Below, piece after piece: positions 16,407 through 24,989 of a DNA stretch of 35,277 nt (the stretch's first letter is position 1; every line of letters begins with the position of its first letter). The stretch comes from a bacterium (lineage in GTDB: Bacteria; UBP14; UBA6098; JAFGQG01), in NCBI GenBank assembly GCA_016935765.1, contig JAFGQG010000005.1, forward strand, positions 1 through 35,277, in the 5' to 3' direction. A program made the translations under genes and the position numbers. The notes beneath the pieces were generated by a model. It searched no databases. It had not been told where the DNA came from and saw only the letters and a list, made by a program, of their open reading frames with translations.

Positions 16407-17456
16407 TTACCCTACTATCTCCCATCCATCCTGGTATTTGTCCAGCTCCGCGATGGTATAATCGTCCATCGGATGCTCCCGTTCCGGTATGTCGAGGACC
16501 TTCTCCTCACCGCATAATTCTGTTGAGAAGTACCTCTGTCCCGTATCGTTTATCATGGTCACGATGTGCTTCATTTCCGGGTGTTTCTTCGCTAATTTGA
16601 TACATGCCGCCACGTTGCTCCCGGAGGAGATGCCGCAGAAGATACCCTCGGTAGTGGAGAGTTTCTTCCCCATTTCGATAGCCTCGTCGGAAGTGGTAGT
16701 TATAATTCCCGCCAGTATTGACAGGTCGAGGTTCCGCGGTACGAACCCGTCACCGATACCTTCGATCCGGTGGGAGCCCCACTCCCGTTTTGATAACATG
16801 GGAGCTTCGGTAGGTTCAACAGCATAGAGTTTCACTTCGGGATTCCGCTCCCTGAGGAATTTACCAACACCGGTGAGTGTGCCTCCTGTTCCCTGGGTGG
16901 CGACAAACGCGTCTATCTTACCTTCTGTCTGCTCCCAGATCTCCGGTCCGGTGCCCTCATAATGAGCCTTTATATTGTTGGGATTGTCGTACTGCCCTAC
17001 TTCCCAGTATCTACCAGGGTTCTCAGCTTTCATCTTCTTCGTCAGCTCGAGGCAGAGGTCCACATCGCTCTCCGCGCCCGGGGTGAAAACGATGTCCGCG
17101 CCGTACATCCTCATCAGCTTCTTTCTCTCATCGCTCATGCCCTCCGGCATAACGATTGTCACTTTATAACCGTACATCTTCCCTACGAAAGAGCAGGCGA
17201 TACCCGCGTTCCCGGTGGATGTTTCGATTATCTCCATACCGGGCTTCAGATCGCCGCACTTTATCGCCTCGGTTATCATCCTGTAATATATCCTGTCCTT
17301 TAAACTCCCGGTCGGGCTGAACCACTCAAGCTTCCCGTAAATGTTAGCCTCGATTCCCTCCTCCCTCGGTATTGTGTTCAAACGGGTCAGCGGCGTCATA
17401 CCGATCGCTTCGAAAATGTTAGCGGTCGCTTTGCTTCTCTTTATCCAATTTATCAT
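16407..17456 (-). CDS. CysK-family PLP enzyme (cysteine synthase-like)
   Basis: A 349-residue fold-type II PLP enzyme. The Schiff-base Lys is K53 in TGSLKDR. The substrate loop reads TSTGNAG (79-85), the PLP phosphate loop GTGGTLTGVG, and GISSGSN is the late serine motif. GIGDGFVPRNLDL matches O-acetylserine sulfhydrylases. The TSTGNAG loop differs from the TSGNTG of canonical CysK, and there is a Trp-containing C-terminal extension, so the substrate may not be O-acetylserine. AGGAGG lies 6 nt before the ATG. It sits between threonine synthase (169-nt gap) and the carbamoyltransferase (340-nt gap), on the same strand, suggesting a shared amino-acid catabolic role (inference). Confidence 0.85.
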   Translation of the reverse strand: MINWIKRSKATANIFEAIGMTPLTRLNTIPREEGIEANIYGKLEWFSPTGSLKDRIYYRMITEAIKCGDLKPGMEIIETSTGNAGIACSFVGKMYGYKVTIVMPEGMSDERKKLMRMYGADIVFTPGAESDVDLCLELTKKMKAENPGRYWEVGQYDNPNNIKAHYEGTGPEIWEQTEGKIDAFVATQGTGGTLTGVGKFLRERNPEVKLYAVEPTEAPMLSKREWGSHRIEGIGDGFVPRNLDLSILAGIITTTSDEAIEMGKKLSTTEGIFCGISSGSNVAACIKLAKKHPEMKHIVTMINDTGQRYFSTELCGEEKVLDIPEREHPMDDYTIAELDKYQDGWEIVG

Positions 17457-17514
17457 GTTTCCCTCCTGAATTCAAAGTATAATTTTCACGATATCAATTT
17501 CATTAATTTTATTC

Positions 17515-17613
17515 ATCCTCTACAAGGATTTGTTTATGATAGATTAAAGTTTCTACAATTATTGAACATCTACAATGTTCTTGCTAAAATTTCTACGCTT
17601 AAACTTGCTACAA
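17515..17613 (+). repeat. Intergenic hairpin mosaic, copy 2
   Basis: In the gap between the CysK-family and threonine synthase genes, ATCCT-CTACA-AGGAT (17515-17529) is followed by TTTCTACAATTATT and GAACAT-CTACA-ATGTTC (17564-17580). Two degraded CTACG/CTACA strings follow, up to about 17613. It has the same order and spacing as copies 1 and 3, but its second stem differs. Confidence 0.72.
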
Positions 17614-17625
17614 TAAAGATGTCAA

Positions 17626-18861
17626 TCAAATTTGATTCTCCAGGCTTTTCATATCGGGTTCCACGATGATCGGTTTTGCTGTCGTGGATTTCATCGCGCT
17701 GTCGATATCCTTCAAACCGTTCCCGGTTATCATCACCACGATTTTTTCGTTGCTGTCTATCAAACCTTGGGCGGTCATTTTTTTTAATCCCGCGTAGCTG
17801 GCGACTCCAGCCGGTTCTCCAAAGACACCGGAGCCCTGCGCGATTTCCTTTATCGCATCTAATATCTCGTCGTCGCTTACCGGAACCATCGCGCCGTGTG
17901 ATTCTCTCACCGCTTTCAGGGCTTTAACCTGGTCACGGGGCGTTCCAACCGAGATGCTGTCGGCTATTGTGTCAGGAATTATTGATTCTGTCAAGCGTTT
18001 ATTCTCGTTGAAAGCCTTAACTAAAGGCGCGGCTCCCTCCGCCTGGACACCAACCATTTGCGGCAGCTTGTCTATAAAGCCGAGTTCGTAAAAATCCCGA
18101 AAGCCCTTCCATAATCCACTTATCACACAGCCGTCGCCAACCGAGACGAATACCCTGTCGGGCGCATCCCAGTTCAACTGCTCGCAGATTTCCAGCGCCG
18201 CCGTCTTTTTGCCCTCGGCAAGGTATGGATTTATCGCGGTGTTCCTGCAATACCAGCGCCAGGTTTCCGCGGCTTCCCTGCACAGGTTGAATGCCTGGTC
18301 GTAGGTGCCCTTCACCATTATCACGTTTGCGCCGTACACAAGGAGCTGCGCCACTTTTGCCCTGGGGGCAGTTTCCGGCACGAAGATGTTGGTTTCCAGC
18401 CCCGCGGGAGCGGCAAAAGCCGCCAGTGACGACGCAGCGTTCCCTGTCGATGCAGCCGTGACTGAAGTTGCCCCTTTCTCAAGCGCTTTGACCACGAATA
18501 CAGATGATGCGCGGTCCTTCATTGAAGCGCTCGGGTTCAGTCCCTCGTCCTTTAAGTATAGGTCGCTCAGCCCCAATTCCTTGCCTAGCTTAACAGCATG
18601 GTACAGTGGAGTGAAACCCACACGAAGGGGCGGGATAAGCTCCGGTCTATCAACAGGTAAAATAGGCAGATAGCGCCAATGCGAATACACCCTTGACCCT
18701 TTAAGAGTTTCCTTGGTAAAATCCCGCTTTATCCTTTCATGGTCGTAAACTACCTCTAACGTCCCCTCAATGTCCCCGCAAGCCGGACAGGTGTAGTCTA
18801 TCTTGGAAGGGGCATACCGCTTCCCGCATGTAACGCATTCAAGGTAAAGGATGTTACTCAT
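17626..18861 (-). CDS. thrC: Threonine synthase family PLP enzyme
   Basis: A 411-residue fold-type II PLP enzyme. An N-terminal zinc-ribbon uses C9, C12, C25 and C28, as in many archaeal-type threonine synthases. The PLP Lys is K115 in SASMKDRAS, followed by AASTGNAASS. The family converts O-phosphohomoserine to threonine. The gene overlaps the end of ssnA by 8 nt (its ATG lies within the ssnA stop region), so the two are translationally coupled. That coupling to an aminohydrolase, and no other threonine pathway gene nearby, leaves room for a catabolic or lyase role instead. Confidence 0.88.
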   Translation of the reverse strand: MSNILYLECVTCGKRYAPSKIDYTCPACGDIEGTLEVVYDHERIKRDFTKETLKGSRVYSHWRYLPILPVDRPELIPPLRVGFTPLYHAVKLGKELGLSDLYLKDEGLNPSASMKDRASSVFVVKALEKGATSVTAASTGNAASSLAAFAAPAGLETNIFVPETAPRAKVAQLLVYGANVIMVKGTYDQAFNLCREAAETWRWYCRNTAINPYLAEGKKTAALEICEQLNWDAPDRVFVSVGDGCVISGLWKGFRDFYELGFIDKLPQMVGVQAEGAAPLVKAFNENKRLTESIIPDTIADSISVGTPRDQVKALKAVRESHGAMVPVSDDEILDAIKEIAQGSGVFGEPAGVASYAGLKKMTAQGLIDSNEKIVVMITGNGLKDIDSAMKSTTAKPIIVEPDMKSLENQI

Positions 18862-20191
18862 TTACGAACCGCTCCCAGAGATTTTTAGCAATTATTTTCG
18901 ATTCTGTCAATATTTTTGATTCGTTTATGCTCAATATTTTCCGGTCTTTCATCACAATATTGCCGTTCACTATGACTGTTTCAACGTCAGCGTTCGGTAC
19001 TCCGAACAGGAAGTGAAACCACCAGTTATTTTCATCAAGTGGGGTTGGCGGTTCATAATTCACGATAATGATGTCTGCAGCAGCGCCCTTCTGTATTTTC
19101 CCGACAGGCTTTCCCCAGAATTCGGAAGCTAATCGAGGGTTGTTCCGCGAAAAGATAGTCCTAACCTCGTCGGTGCCCTTGCGAGGATCCCCGAACACAA
19201 GTTTAGGCAGGAGGTTCGCGGTACGCACTGTCATAGCCATGTTCGGCGAGTAGCCGTCGGTACCCAGGTGGACCTTCAATCCTTTTTCCATCATGTGGAG
19301 AACGGGCGCGTAACCAACTCCGTTCTTCATGTTCGATTCAGGATTATGTATCATGTTTGTTCGCGTTTTGTCAAGAATATCTATCTCGTCCTCGCTTACA
19401 TGCACGCAGTGAATAGCGAGTGTCTTTGGTCCGAGTATCTCGAAATCGTTCAGCCTTTCCACAACGCGCTTGCTGTATTTGGTAATACAGTCATCGACAT
19501 CGGCTTTATCTTCTGCTACATGGACGTGGAATCCGGATTTAAGCTTAGTTCCGTAATATTCGCATTCGCGCAGGGTTTTGTTCGACAGGGTGAGGGATGC
19601 ATGGAGTCCGAAACTCGCTCGTAGAAGCTCAGGGGATTTTTCTCCACAATATTCGATAAAATTGACGTTTTCCTCAATACCAGACTCTGCCCCTTCCGGA
19701 CCGTTGCGGTCGGTAACCTCGTAGCTCAAACAAGCCCTCAAGCCGATACCCTGAACAGCTTTCGCAATGGTATTGAGAGAGCCGGAGATAAAACCCGGGC
19801 TGGCGTTGTGATCGAAAACAGTGGTCACACCGCACCGAAGGGAATCCATCAAGCCCACCAGCGCGCTGTAGTAAAGGCTTTCTTCATCGAGTGCGAGATC
19901 GAGTTTCCACCATAGCTTTTCAAGGTTCTGGACGAAATTCGATGGCTGCGCGCCAGGTATTGGAATCCCCCTGGCTAAAGCGCTGTAAAGATGAGTGTGC
20001 GCGTTTATAAAACCCGGCATAACCAGTTTCCCGGCGCAATCGATCTCAGCCGAATCATCGGTCTTTTCACCGACCCCTATCGCTTTGATCAATCCGCCAT
20101 CTATGAGAATATCGCCGTTTGAAATATAAGGCTTCGAAGTATCGAAAGTTATGATGTTCGCGTTTTTTAACAGCAAACTGCCGCTTTTCAT
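18854..20191 (-). CDS. ssnA: SsnA-type amidohydrolase
   Basis: A metal-dependent hydrolase of the amidohydrolase superfamily, 445 residues from the start chosen here (E. coli SsnA is of similar length). Metal-binding motifs are HTH (residues 65-67), HVHVAED in the middle, HCVH, and the Asp in LGTDGYSPNM. The tail WWFHFLFGVPNADVETV is typical of SsnA-like enzymes, related to guanine deaminase-type aminohydrolases. The frame runs to 20230, but GGAGAGG lies 4 nt before ATG 20191, so I use that. SsnA belongs to the anaerobic purine/nitrogen catabolism clusters that also encode YgeW and the PLP enzyme YgeX. It is first in a unit with the coupled threonine synthase gene. Confidence 0.88.
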   Translation of the reverse strand: MKSGSLLLKNANIITFDTSKPYISNGDILIDGGLIKAIGVGEKTDDSAEIDCAGKLVMPGFINAHTHLYSALARGIPIPGAQPSNFVQNLEKLWWKLDLALDEESLYYSALVGLMDSLRCGVTTVFDHNASPGFISGSLNTIAKAVQGIGLRACLSYEVTDRNGPEGAESGIEENVNFIEYCGEKSPELLRASFGLHASLTLSNKTLRECEYYGTKLKSGFHVHVAEDKADVDDCITKYSKRVVERLNDFEILGPKTLAIHCVHVSEDEIDILDKTRTNMIHNPESNMKNGVGYAPVLHMMEKGLKVHLGTDGYSPNMAMTVRTANLLPKLVFGDPRKGTDEVRTIFSRNNPRLASEFWGKPVGKIQKGAAADIIIVNYEPPTPLDENNWWFHFLFGVPNADVETVIVNGNIVMKDRKILSINESKILTESKIIAKNLWERFVNE

Positions 20192-20300
20192 TTTCCTCTC
20201 CAGGGTATTGACAGTTGGTTTTACAAACAAATTTAATATTAAATAAACGGGATTGCTTTAATAGTCAATGAAAAAAAATAGGTGTGAACGTTGTGGGAAA

Positions 20301-22013
20301 TTATTTTTCAAAATACGGATTCTTAAGAATAGGCAGCTTTTCCATTTTCCCGATTGAAGAAATTATCTCCATATCCCTGACCAGGATGGAAGGAGCGACT
20401 ATAGAGATTGGAACGTTGCCGGAGAAACCATCTTCAAACTTATTGAGGACGTATTCTTCATCGCTGGTTTTCAGGATCTCCCTTAAGATAAGTATCGTCA
20501 AATTGCTGGTTTCCACGCCCTTAAGAAGCTCTTCCCTGCCATCATCGGTATATACTTTGTATGCGTAGATCGGTTCGGTCAAAGAAACCGCGCCCTCGTT
20601 TGAATTTTGGGAAAACCGTTCATCTTTAAGCTTTTTAATGATAATTCCGTAATCAAGCTTTTGCTCCTTGCATAAGTTGATAAGTTCTTTTCTCAGTTTC
20701 TTCGGGGATGTTTTCCGTTCGGAATCAATGAAAAGGTTACCCAACCTTGGAGTGGGTGCGTTCCCAAGGGATGCGCGCCCATGCCCGTTTGACCCTTCGA
20801 TCTCCTTCACTGGCCGCCGGGACATTAGAAAATTCTCCAGCTTCCCATCATTAACTAAATCGACCCTCTGTGCCTGTACGCATTCATCATCGATTACATA
20901 GGAACCAAGCAGTTTTAATCCGCCAAATTCTTCTGCCACAGGATCATCATATACCGATATGAAGATAGGTAATATGGGTTTATCCTTTTTGTTAGCAAGC
21001 TGATTATCAGGTATTTGATTTTCCTGCCAATCGAAATCTGTTAGTGCGGATATCGGGGCAGTCAGGTTCTTTCCCAGTATTTGATAAAAGAATTCACAAG
21101 CAGCTTCATCTTCGAAAAGAACAGGTCCGATATAATAATCTATTGTATCAGCAAAAATCATGTCTGTAAACTCTTTTGCTCTCTGGTTTACCGCGGAATA
21201 AAGCTCTTCTTCGCCGGGGAAATCACTGAAATTAGAAGCATAATAACTCCATGAATCCTTCCACTCGACTCCATCTTCGTCCTGCGTGTCCACGTGAACG
21301 TTCAGAGAAATAAGCGGTTCGATTAGTTTTACGCGCGAACCTTCCGAATTGAGTATATACTTTGTCACTCTCCTATAATCGAAATCGAGCCGGGAATCAT
21401 AGATACGGGGGTACTGCTTGAATACCGAAGAAACATTCGCCAGGATCTTCTCCCAGGCTTCGGGATCAAATATGTCTTCAGAATATTCAGAAGTATAAAC
21501 CACAGGTTTTTCCTCATAGAAATCATCGATCTCTTCCTTTATTATCCTTGTCTGGAGGCTGGCTTTTTTCTTGGCAAATTCTTCGATAGCATCCTTGTAT
21601 TCCTGGTCTGTATAGTACCAGATAGTGTGCCTGAGAGCATCGTAGTCATCTTCCCGGGTTATACCACGGTGCCTTCTCCTTCGCAAACCCCAGATGTTCG
21701 AACTGATGTAATTCTTGTTATCAAATGAATAATCGCCAACCCTTACATCGACCATAAGGTACCTTTTGTCGCTATTATAAGACTCGGTTATCCCTCCGAA
21801 TGAAGCTTTGATGGAGTAATTCGAATGGTCTTCAATGGTATAGCCAACGAAATAGGGAGGACCATAATCCTCCAGTCGAAGCTGGTCTAAAGACCGTTGC
21901 ATCTCGTCATTCATCGCCCGAAAGATAACGTCGTCTTCCGCTAGAAGAGGGTTATAGAAAAGACAGCAGAGCAATAATAAAAGAATAGTATATTTATTTA
22001 TCAAAATCTTCAT
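20301..22013 (-). CDS. Exported TldD/PmbA-like paralogue lacking metal ligands
   Basis: A 570-residue protein with a signal peptide (about residues 1-25, cleavage LLA/ED). It aligns along its whole length with the neighbouring TldD-like protein: paired features include the early RYLMVDVRVGD, ILNSEGSRVKL, SNGHGRASLG and a C-terminal VPISIVAPSILVRDMEI. At the place where the neighbour has HEIFGH, this protein has YQILGK (residues 310-315), and the Cys metal ligand is also missing. It should therefore be a catalytically inactive partner, as PmbA/TldE is to TldD in the known heterodimer. The gene follows the active paralogue on the same strand, with a 386-bp repeat-filled gap. Confidence 0.87.
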   Translation of the reverse strand: MKILINKYTILLLLLCCLFYNPLLAEDDVIFRAMNDEMQRSLDQLRLEDYGPPYFVGYTIEDHSNYSIKASFGGITESYNSDKRYLMVDVRVGDYSFDNKNYISSNIWGLRRRRHRGITREDDYDALRHTIWYYTDQEYKDAIEEFAKKKASLQTRIIKEEIDDFYEEKPVVYTSEYSEDIFDPEAWEKILANVSSVFKQYPRIYDSRLDFDYRRVTKYILNSEGSRVKLIEPLISLNVHVDTQDEDGVEWKDSWSYYASNFSDFPGEEELYSAVNQRAKEFTDMIFADTIDYYIGPVLFEDEAACEFFYQILGKNLTAPISALTDFDWQENQIPDNQLANKKDKPILPIFISVYDDPVAEEFGGLKLLGSYVIDDECVQAQRVDLVNDGKLENFLMSRRPVKEIEGSNGHGRASLGNAPTPRLGNLFIDSERKTSPKKLRKELINLCKEQKLDYGIIIKKLKDERFSQNSNEGAVSLTEPIYAYKVYTDDGREELLKGVETSNLTILILREILKTSDEEYVLNKFEDGFSGNVPISIVAPSILVRDMEIISSIGKMEKLPILKNPYFEK

Positions 22014-22047
22014 TAATGTGTTCTTTTTTATGGTTGCAGTATTTATT

Positions 22048-22131
22048 CATCCTCTACAAGGATGCTTTAATTTTTTCGTTTCTTTTTCTACAATTATGAA
22101 CCTTCTACAAAGGTTAGCCATCTACGATGGT
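22048..22131 (+). repeat. Intergenic hairpin mosaic, copy 3
   Basis: CATCCT-CTACA-AGGATG (22048-22064), then TTTCTACAATTATG, then AACCTT-CTACA-AAGGTT (22099-22115) and CCAT-CTACG-ATGG (22118-22130). The first hairpin is identical to the last one in copy 1, while the second and third stems are new relative to copy 2. Confidence 0.75.
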
Positions 22132-22141
22132 CTTTTGCGCC

Positions 22142-22366
22142 TTTCAATTTTCCCAATTTCCTAATCCGTGTAATCTTTTCCTCATCTGTGTTATCTGTGT
22201 TTTATTATTTACCTAGTTTCAATTTTCCCAATTTCCTAATCCGTGTAATCTTTCCCTCATCTGTGCTATCTGTGTTTTATTATTTACCTAGTTTCCATTT
22301 TCCCAATTTCCTAATCCGTGTAATCTTTCCCTCATCTGTGCTATCTGTGTTTTATTATTTACCTAT
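22142..22366. repeat. 75-bp tandem repeat, three copies
   Basis: Three head-to-tail 75-bp units start at 22142, 22217 and 22292, differing at only a few positions. Each contains CCTAATCCGTGTAATCTT and TCATCTGTGCTATCTGTG. This is the AT-rich 'CACAGAT/CACGGAT' type of intergenic repeat found in several uncultured phyla. It lies between the two TldD-like genes; no reading frame or terminator is evident. Confidence 0.85.
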
Positions 22367-22399
22367 TTTCTTTCTCCGTGTCTCCGCGACTCAGTGGTT

Positions 22400-24109
22400 T
22401 TATTCACTTTTCCCTTCCTGGTACGGCGGCGGCAATATTGGCGGTTTGTCCTGCGATTTGCGTCTCTTTTCCACTTCTATCTGCGTGACAAGGAGGCTCG
22501 GCGCCACTGCTGAGACAGGGACGCTCCCGGATTCCGCGCCGCAATAACCGTTAAAAAGCCCGTAGTCGTCCGCTGAAGCAGTTATCTTCGTCAAGCTGCT
22601 CAAGGGCGTTCCCACGATGTCCACGCCTCTCACAAGCTCGTCCGGTCTGCCATCGGCATAGACGCGGTAAACTACCACGGGCTTTACCTTGAACGCTTGC
22701 GGACCGCCCCTACCAGTAAATGTAAAACCCCCTGAAATGTCCTCGAATACCAGACCGTATTCCTTATCTTGCCTTATGCACTCCTCGATCAGCATCTTTT
22801 TCAACTCGTCGTAACTTACTGTTTCGGTCGCCTCCACAAATAAATTCCCCTGCCTGGAAACAACCTTGTGTCCGTACTCCCTACGCCCGTGCCCGTTCGA
22901 ACTTGTGAAATCCGTCAGCGGGGAACGGCACATCAGGAAATCTTCGAGAATACCATTCTTAATTATATCCACTCTCTCCGCTTTTACGCCCTCATCGTCG
23001 TATTGATAATACCCGTTTAAAGCCACGCCGTTAAAATACATTTGGTTCGGGTCGTCATAGATATTTATGAAATCCGGCATAACGATATCGCCAATTTTCT
23101 CCTTGAAAGTCTGCCCGTTTTCCTCGCTCTTTAGCCTGTGACCCTCGACCCGGTGCCCGAATATCTCGTGAAAAAACACTCCGCAAGCTTTGTTCATCAT
23201 GATAGCCGGTCCCGCAAAGGGCTCAACAAGCGGAGCTTCGCGTAACTCAGTCACTATCCGGATGATCTCATTAACGTCAGCTGCCAGTTCCTGCTCCGAG
23301 GGTAACTCGTCGAGCGATGCTACATCATAACTCTGATACTTGGAAAGGTCCATGCCATCATCAGCTTTAGTCGCGGCGTAAATGCCCAGGCGGATATAAT
23401 CCCTGCCAGTTTGAATTTTGGTGCCCTCGGAATTCACAAAATACCTGTTTTCGGTTTTAGCAGACAGCGAAACAGAAGAATAATGAATTATGGGGCTCTC
23501 CTTGAATAGAGCAGAAATCCTGCAGAGCTTGTCCTCCCATTCCTTTTGGTCAAGTGTAATGCCCTTCACGGGTTCAATATAAACATTCGCTTCCTCGATA
23601 GAGAAGTCATCTGATTTATCCTCCTCCTCGACCTTCACTGCGATGTTGGCTTTTATCTTTGTGTAAAGCTTCTGCGCTTCCTTGAACTCCGCGTCCGTTT
23701 CCAGCCAGAGCGCGGTTTTAATAGCGTCAACATCGTCTTCGATGGCTATCTCCTTGCCGCCCTTTCGCCCCCAATCGTAGTAACCCCTGATCTCGTGAGT
23801 GTTATCAAGGTGGATGTCACCAACCCTTACATCGACATCAAGGTACCGCTTCCGGTTATGATCGCTGCTGTTCAATGCGCCATTGGATGCTGAAATGCTG
23901 TAGTTAGTTATCTCGGTCACCCCGTAGGACATAAAATAAAGGGGCGCTTCGCCTGCGTTTTTTAGATTACTGAAGGAGCGCTGGAGTTCATCGTTCAAGG
24001 TATTCAATAATAAGTTTTCCTCAGCCGAATATCCCGACCCTGCAAAACAGGCTATAAAAAATATAGCAACCAGTACAAAATTTAGGATGTGGTGATTTCT
24101 GAAGTTCAT
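22400..24109 (-). CDS. Exported TldD-like metalloprotease
   Basis: A 569-residue protein with a signal peptide (about residues 1-28, cleavage YSA/EE). The metal site HEIFGH is at 314-319, followed by RVEGHR, and the third ligand candidate is C523 in NGYCGAESG, as in E. coli TldD. SNGHGRREYGH (405-414) is the conserved TldD segment. E. coli TldD/E acts in the cytoplasm on microcins and CcdA; here the export signal places the enzyme in the periplasm. The paralogue downstream probably forms its inactive partner. No Shine-Dalgarno is visible before the ATG, and the start is supported by the signal peptide. Confidence 0.9.
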   Translation of the reverse strand: MNFRNHHILNFVLVAIFFIACFAGSGYSAEENLLLNTLNDELQRSFSNLKNAGEAPLYFMSYGVTEITNYSISASNGALNSSDHNRKRYLDVDVRVGDIHLDNTHEIRGYYDWGRKGGKEIAIEDDVDAIKTALWLETDAEFKEAQKLYTKIKANIAVKVEEEDKSDDFSIEEANVYIEPVKGITLDQKEWEDKLCRISALFKESPIIHYSSVSLSAKTENRYFVNSEGTKIQTGRDYIRLGIYAATKADDGMDLSKYQSYDVASLDELPSEQELAADVNEIIRIVTELREAPLVEPFAGPAIMMNKACGVFFHEIFGHRVEGHRLKSEENGQTFKEKIGDIVMPDFINIYDDPNQMYFNGVALNGYYQYDDEGVKAERVDIIKNGILEDFLMCRSPLTDFTSSNGHGRREYGHKVVSRQGNLFVEATETVSYDELKKMLIEECIRQDKEYGLVFEDISGGFTFTGRGGPQAFKVKPVVVYRVYADGRPDELVRGVDIVGTPLSSLTKITASADDYGLFNGYCGAESGSVPVSAVAPSLLVTQIEVEKRRKSQDKPPILPPPYQEGKSE

Positions 24110-24323
24110 TTTATATGTGAAATATGGTATATCATAATTAAAAATCTATTAGTTCATCTCAAAATATAGGAAATAATAAGTGTGTGTAAATAAAAAAAGG
24201 GTAAGTTTAAAAAAAACCTTGCATAAGTGTGAAGGTTGATGCTCATTCGAGCGTGGCTTTAGTTTATCTGAACATCCCTGGGTTTCATTTATCCCTCGAA
24301 GCCCCTAAGCAATTTTTATTTTA

Positions 24324-24388
24324 GCATTTACGTTGGCGGAGTGGGACTTGTCCCGAGTACTCGGGATCAAGTGGGACTCTTGTTAAGT
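24324..24388 (-). other. attC-like recombination site A
   Basis: Read on the - strand it opens with ACTTAACAAGAGT (RYYYAAC then AA) and ends near ACGTAAATGC. A 13-bp stem (ACTTGTCCCGAGT against ACTCGGGA-T-CAAGT, 24346-24372) has one unpaired base, a hallmark of folded attC sites. The 3' core is one base off GTTRRRY, so it may be decayed. It lies 68 bp after the DUF2283 gene and in the same orientation. The remaining part of gap 24110-24455 shows no gene. Confidence 0.45.
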
Positions 24389-24455
24389 GTGCATTTAATT
24401 CAATGTTATTAATGAAATCTATACTTAATTCAACCTAATAAGATACTTCAGAATC

Positions 24456-24668
24456 TTATACAACCTGAGGTTCAAGACTTACAAAAAGGGGTTCTTTTTT
24501 CAATGAACTTACTTTTAAGATTGAGAAACCAATAATGTTTCCCTCTTCATCTACTTTTTCCATTACTGCATCATTCTCGGTTTCTTTGAAGTATCCAGCT
24601 TTTCGCTCAAAAATTACTTCCAGATAATCCCCTTCTTTATCATACCATACTTTTGCTTCTTTTGCCAT
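24456..24668 (-). CDS. DUF2283 family small protein
   Basis: A 70-residue protein with the DUF2283 pattern: YDKEGDYLEVIF near the start and EEGNIIGFSILKVSSL near the end. The family is widespread in mobile and accessory regions and has no proven function; it often adjoins DUF4258 genes, but none is visible here. AAGGGTG lies about 9 nt before the ATG. It is followed by attC-like site A, consistent with a single-gene cassette. The 320-bp gap upstream (24669-24989) holds only a weak pair of ATCTAAC/GTTAGAA cores and no gene. Confidence 0.88.
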   Translation of the reverse strand: MAKEAKVWYDKEGDYLEVIFERKAGYFKETENDAVMEKVDEEGNIIGFSILKVSSLKKEPLFVSLEPQVV

Positions 24669-24989
24669 AATTTATCACCCTTTTTTACAGTATCTGTAAA
24701 ATAAGCATGCAATCGTGGATTGGCAACTATATTTTTTACTCAGGGATTCCGAACATAAATATTATCAATAAAGAGTCTTATTAAGTTTCCATAGGCATTT
24801 TACTCGATACAAATTCTTTTTTTATTATTTGGGCATTTGTTCTAACATAATTCATTCACATAATCTTATTTCAAATAAATAACCTTCTTTGTTTGGGCCC
24901 ATTTCAAGCCCTACCCGAATAAGCTTAAAGTTATCTGCTTCGCTGGATCAAAGTTTATGTGAGGTTAGATCCAATTCTGGTTTACTCCA

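Noticed and set aside
24838..24974. Further attC site between the 267-residue gene and the DUF2283 gene
   Set aside because: ATCTAAC and GTTAGAA cores and an 8-bp TCACATAA/TTATGTGA arm exist, but spacers are very unequal and the TAACAA opening is missing, so chance is likely.
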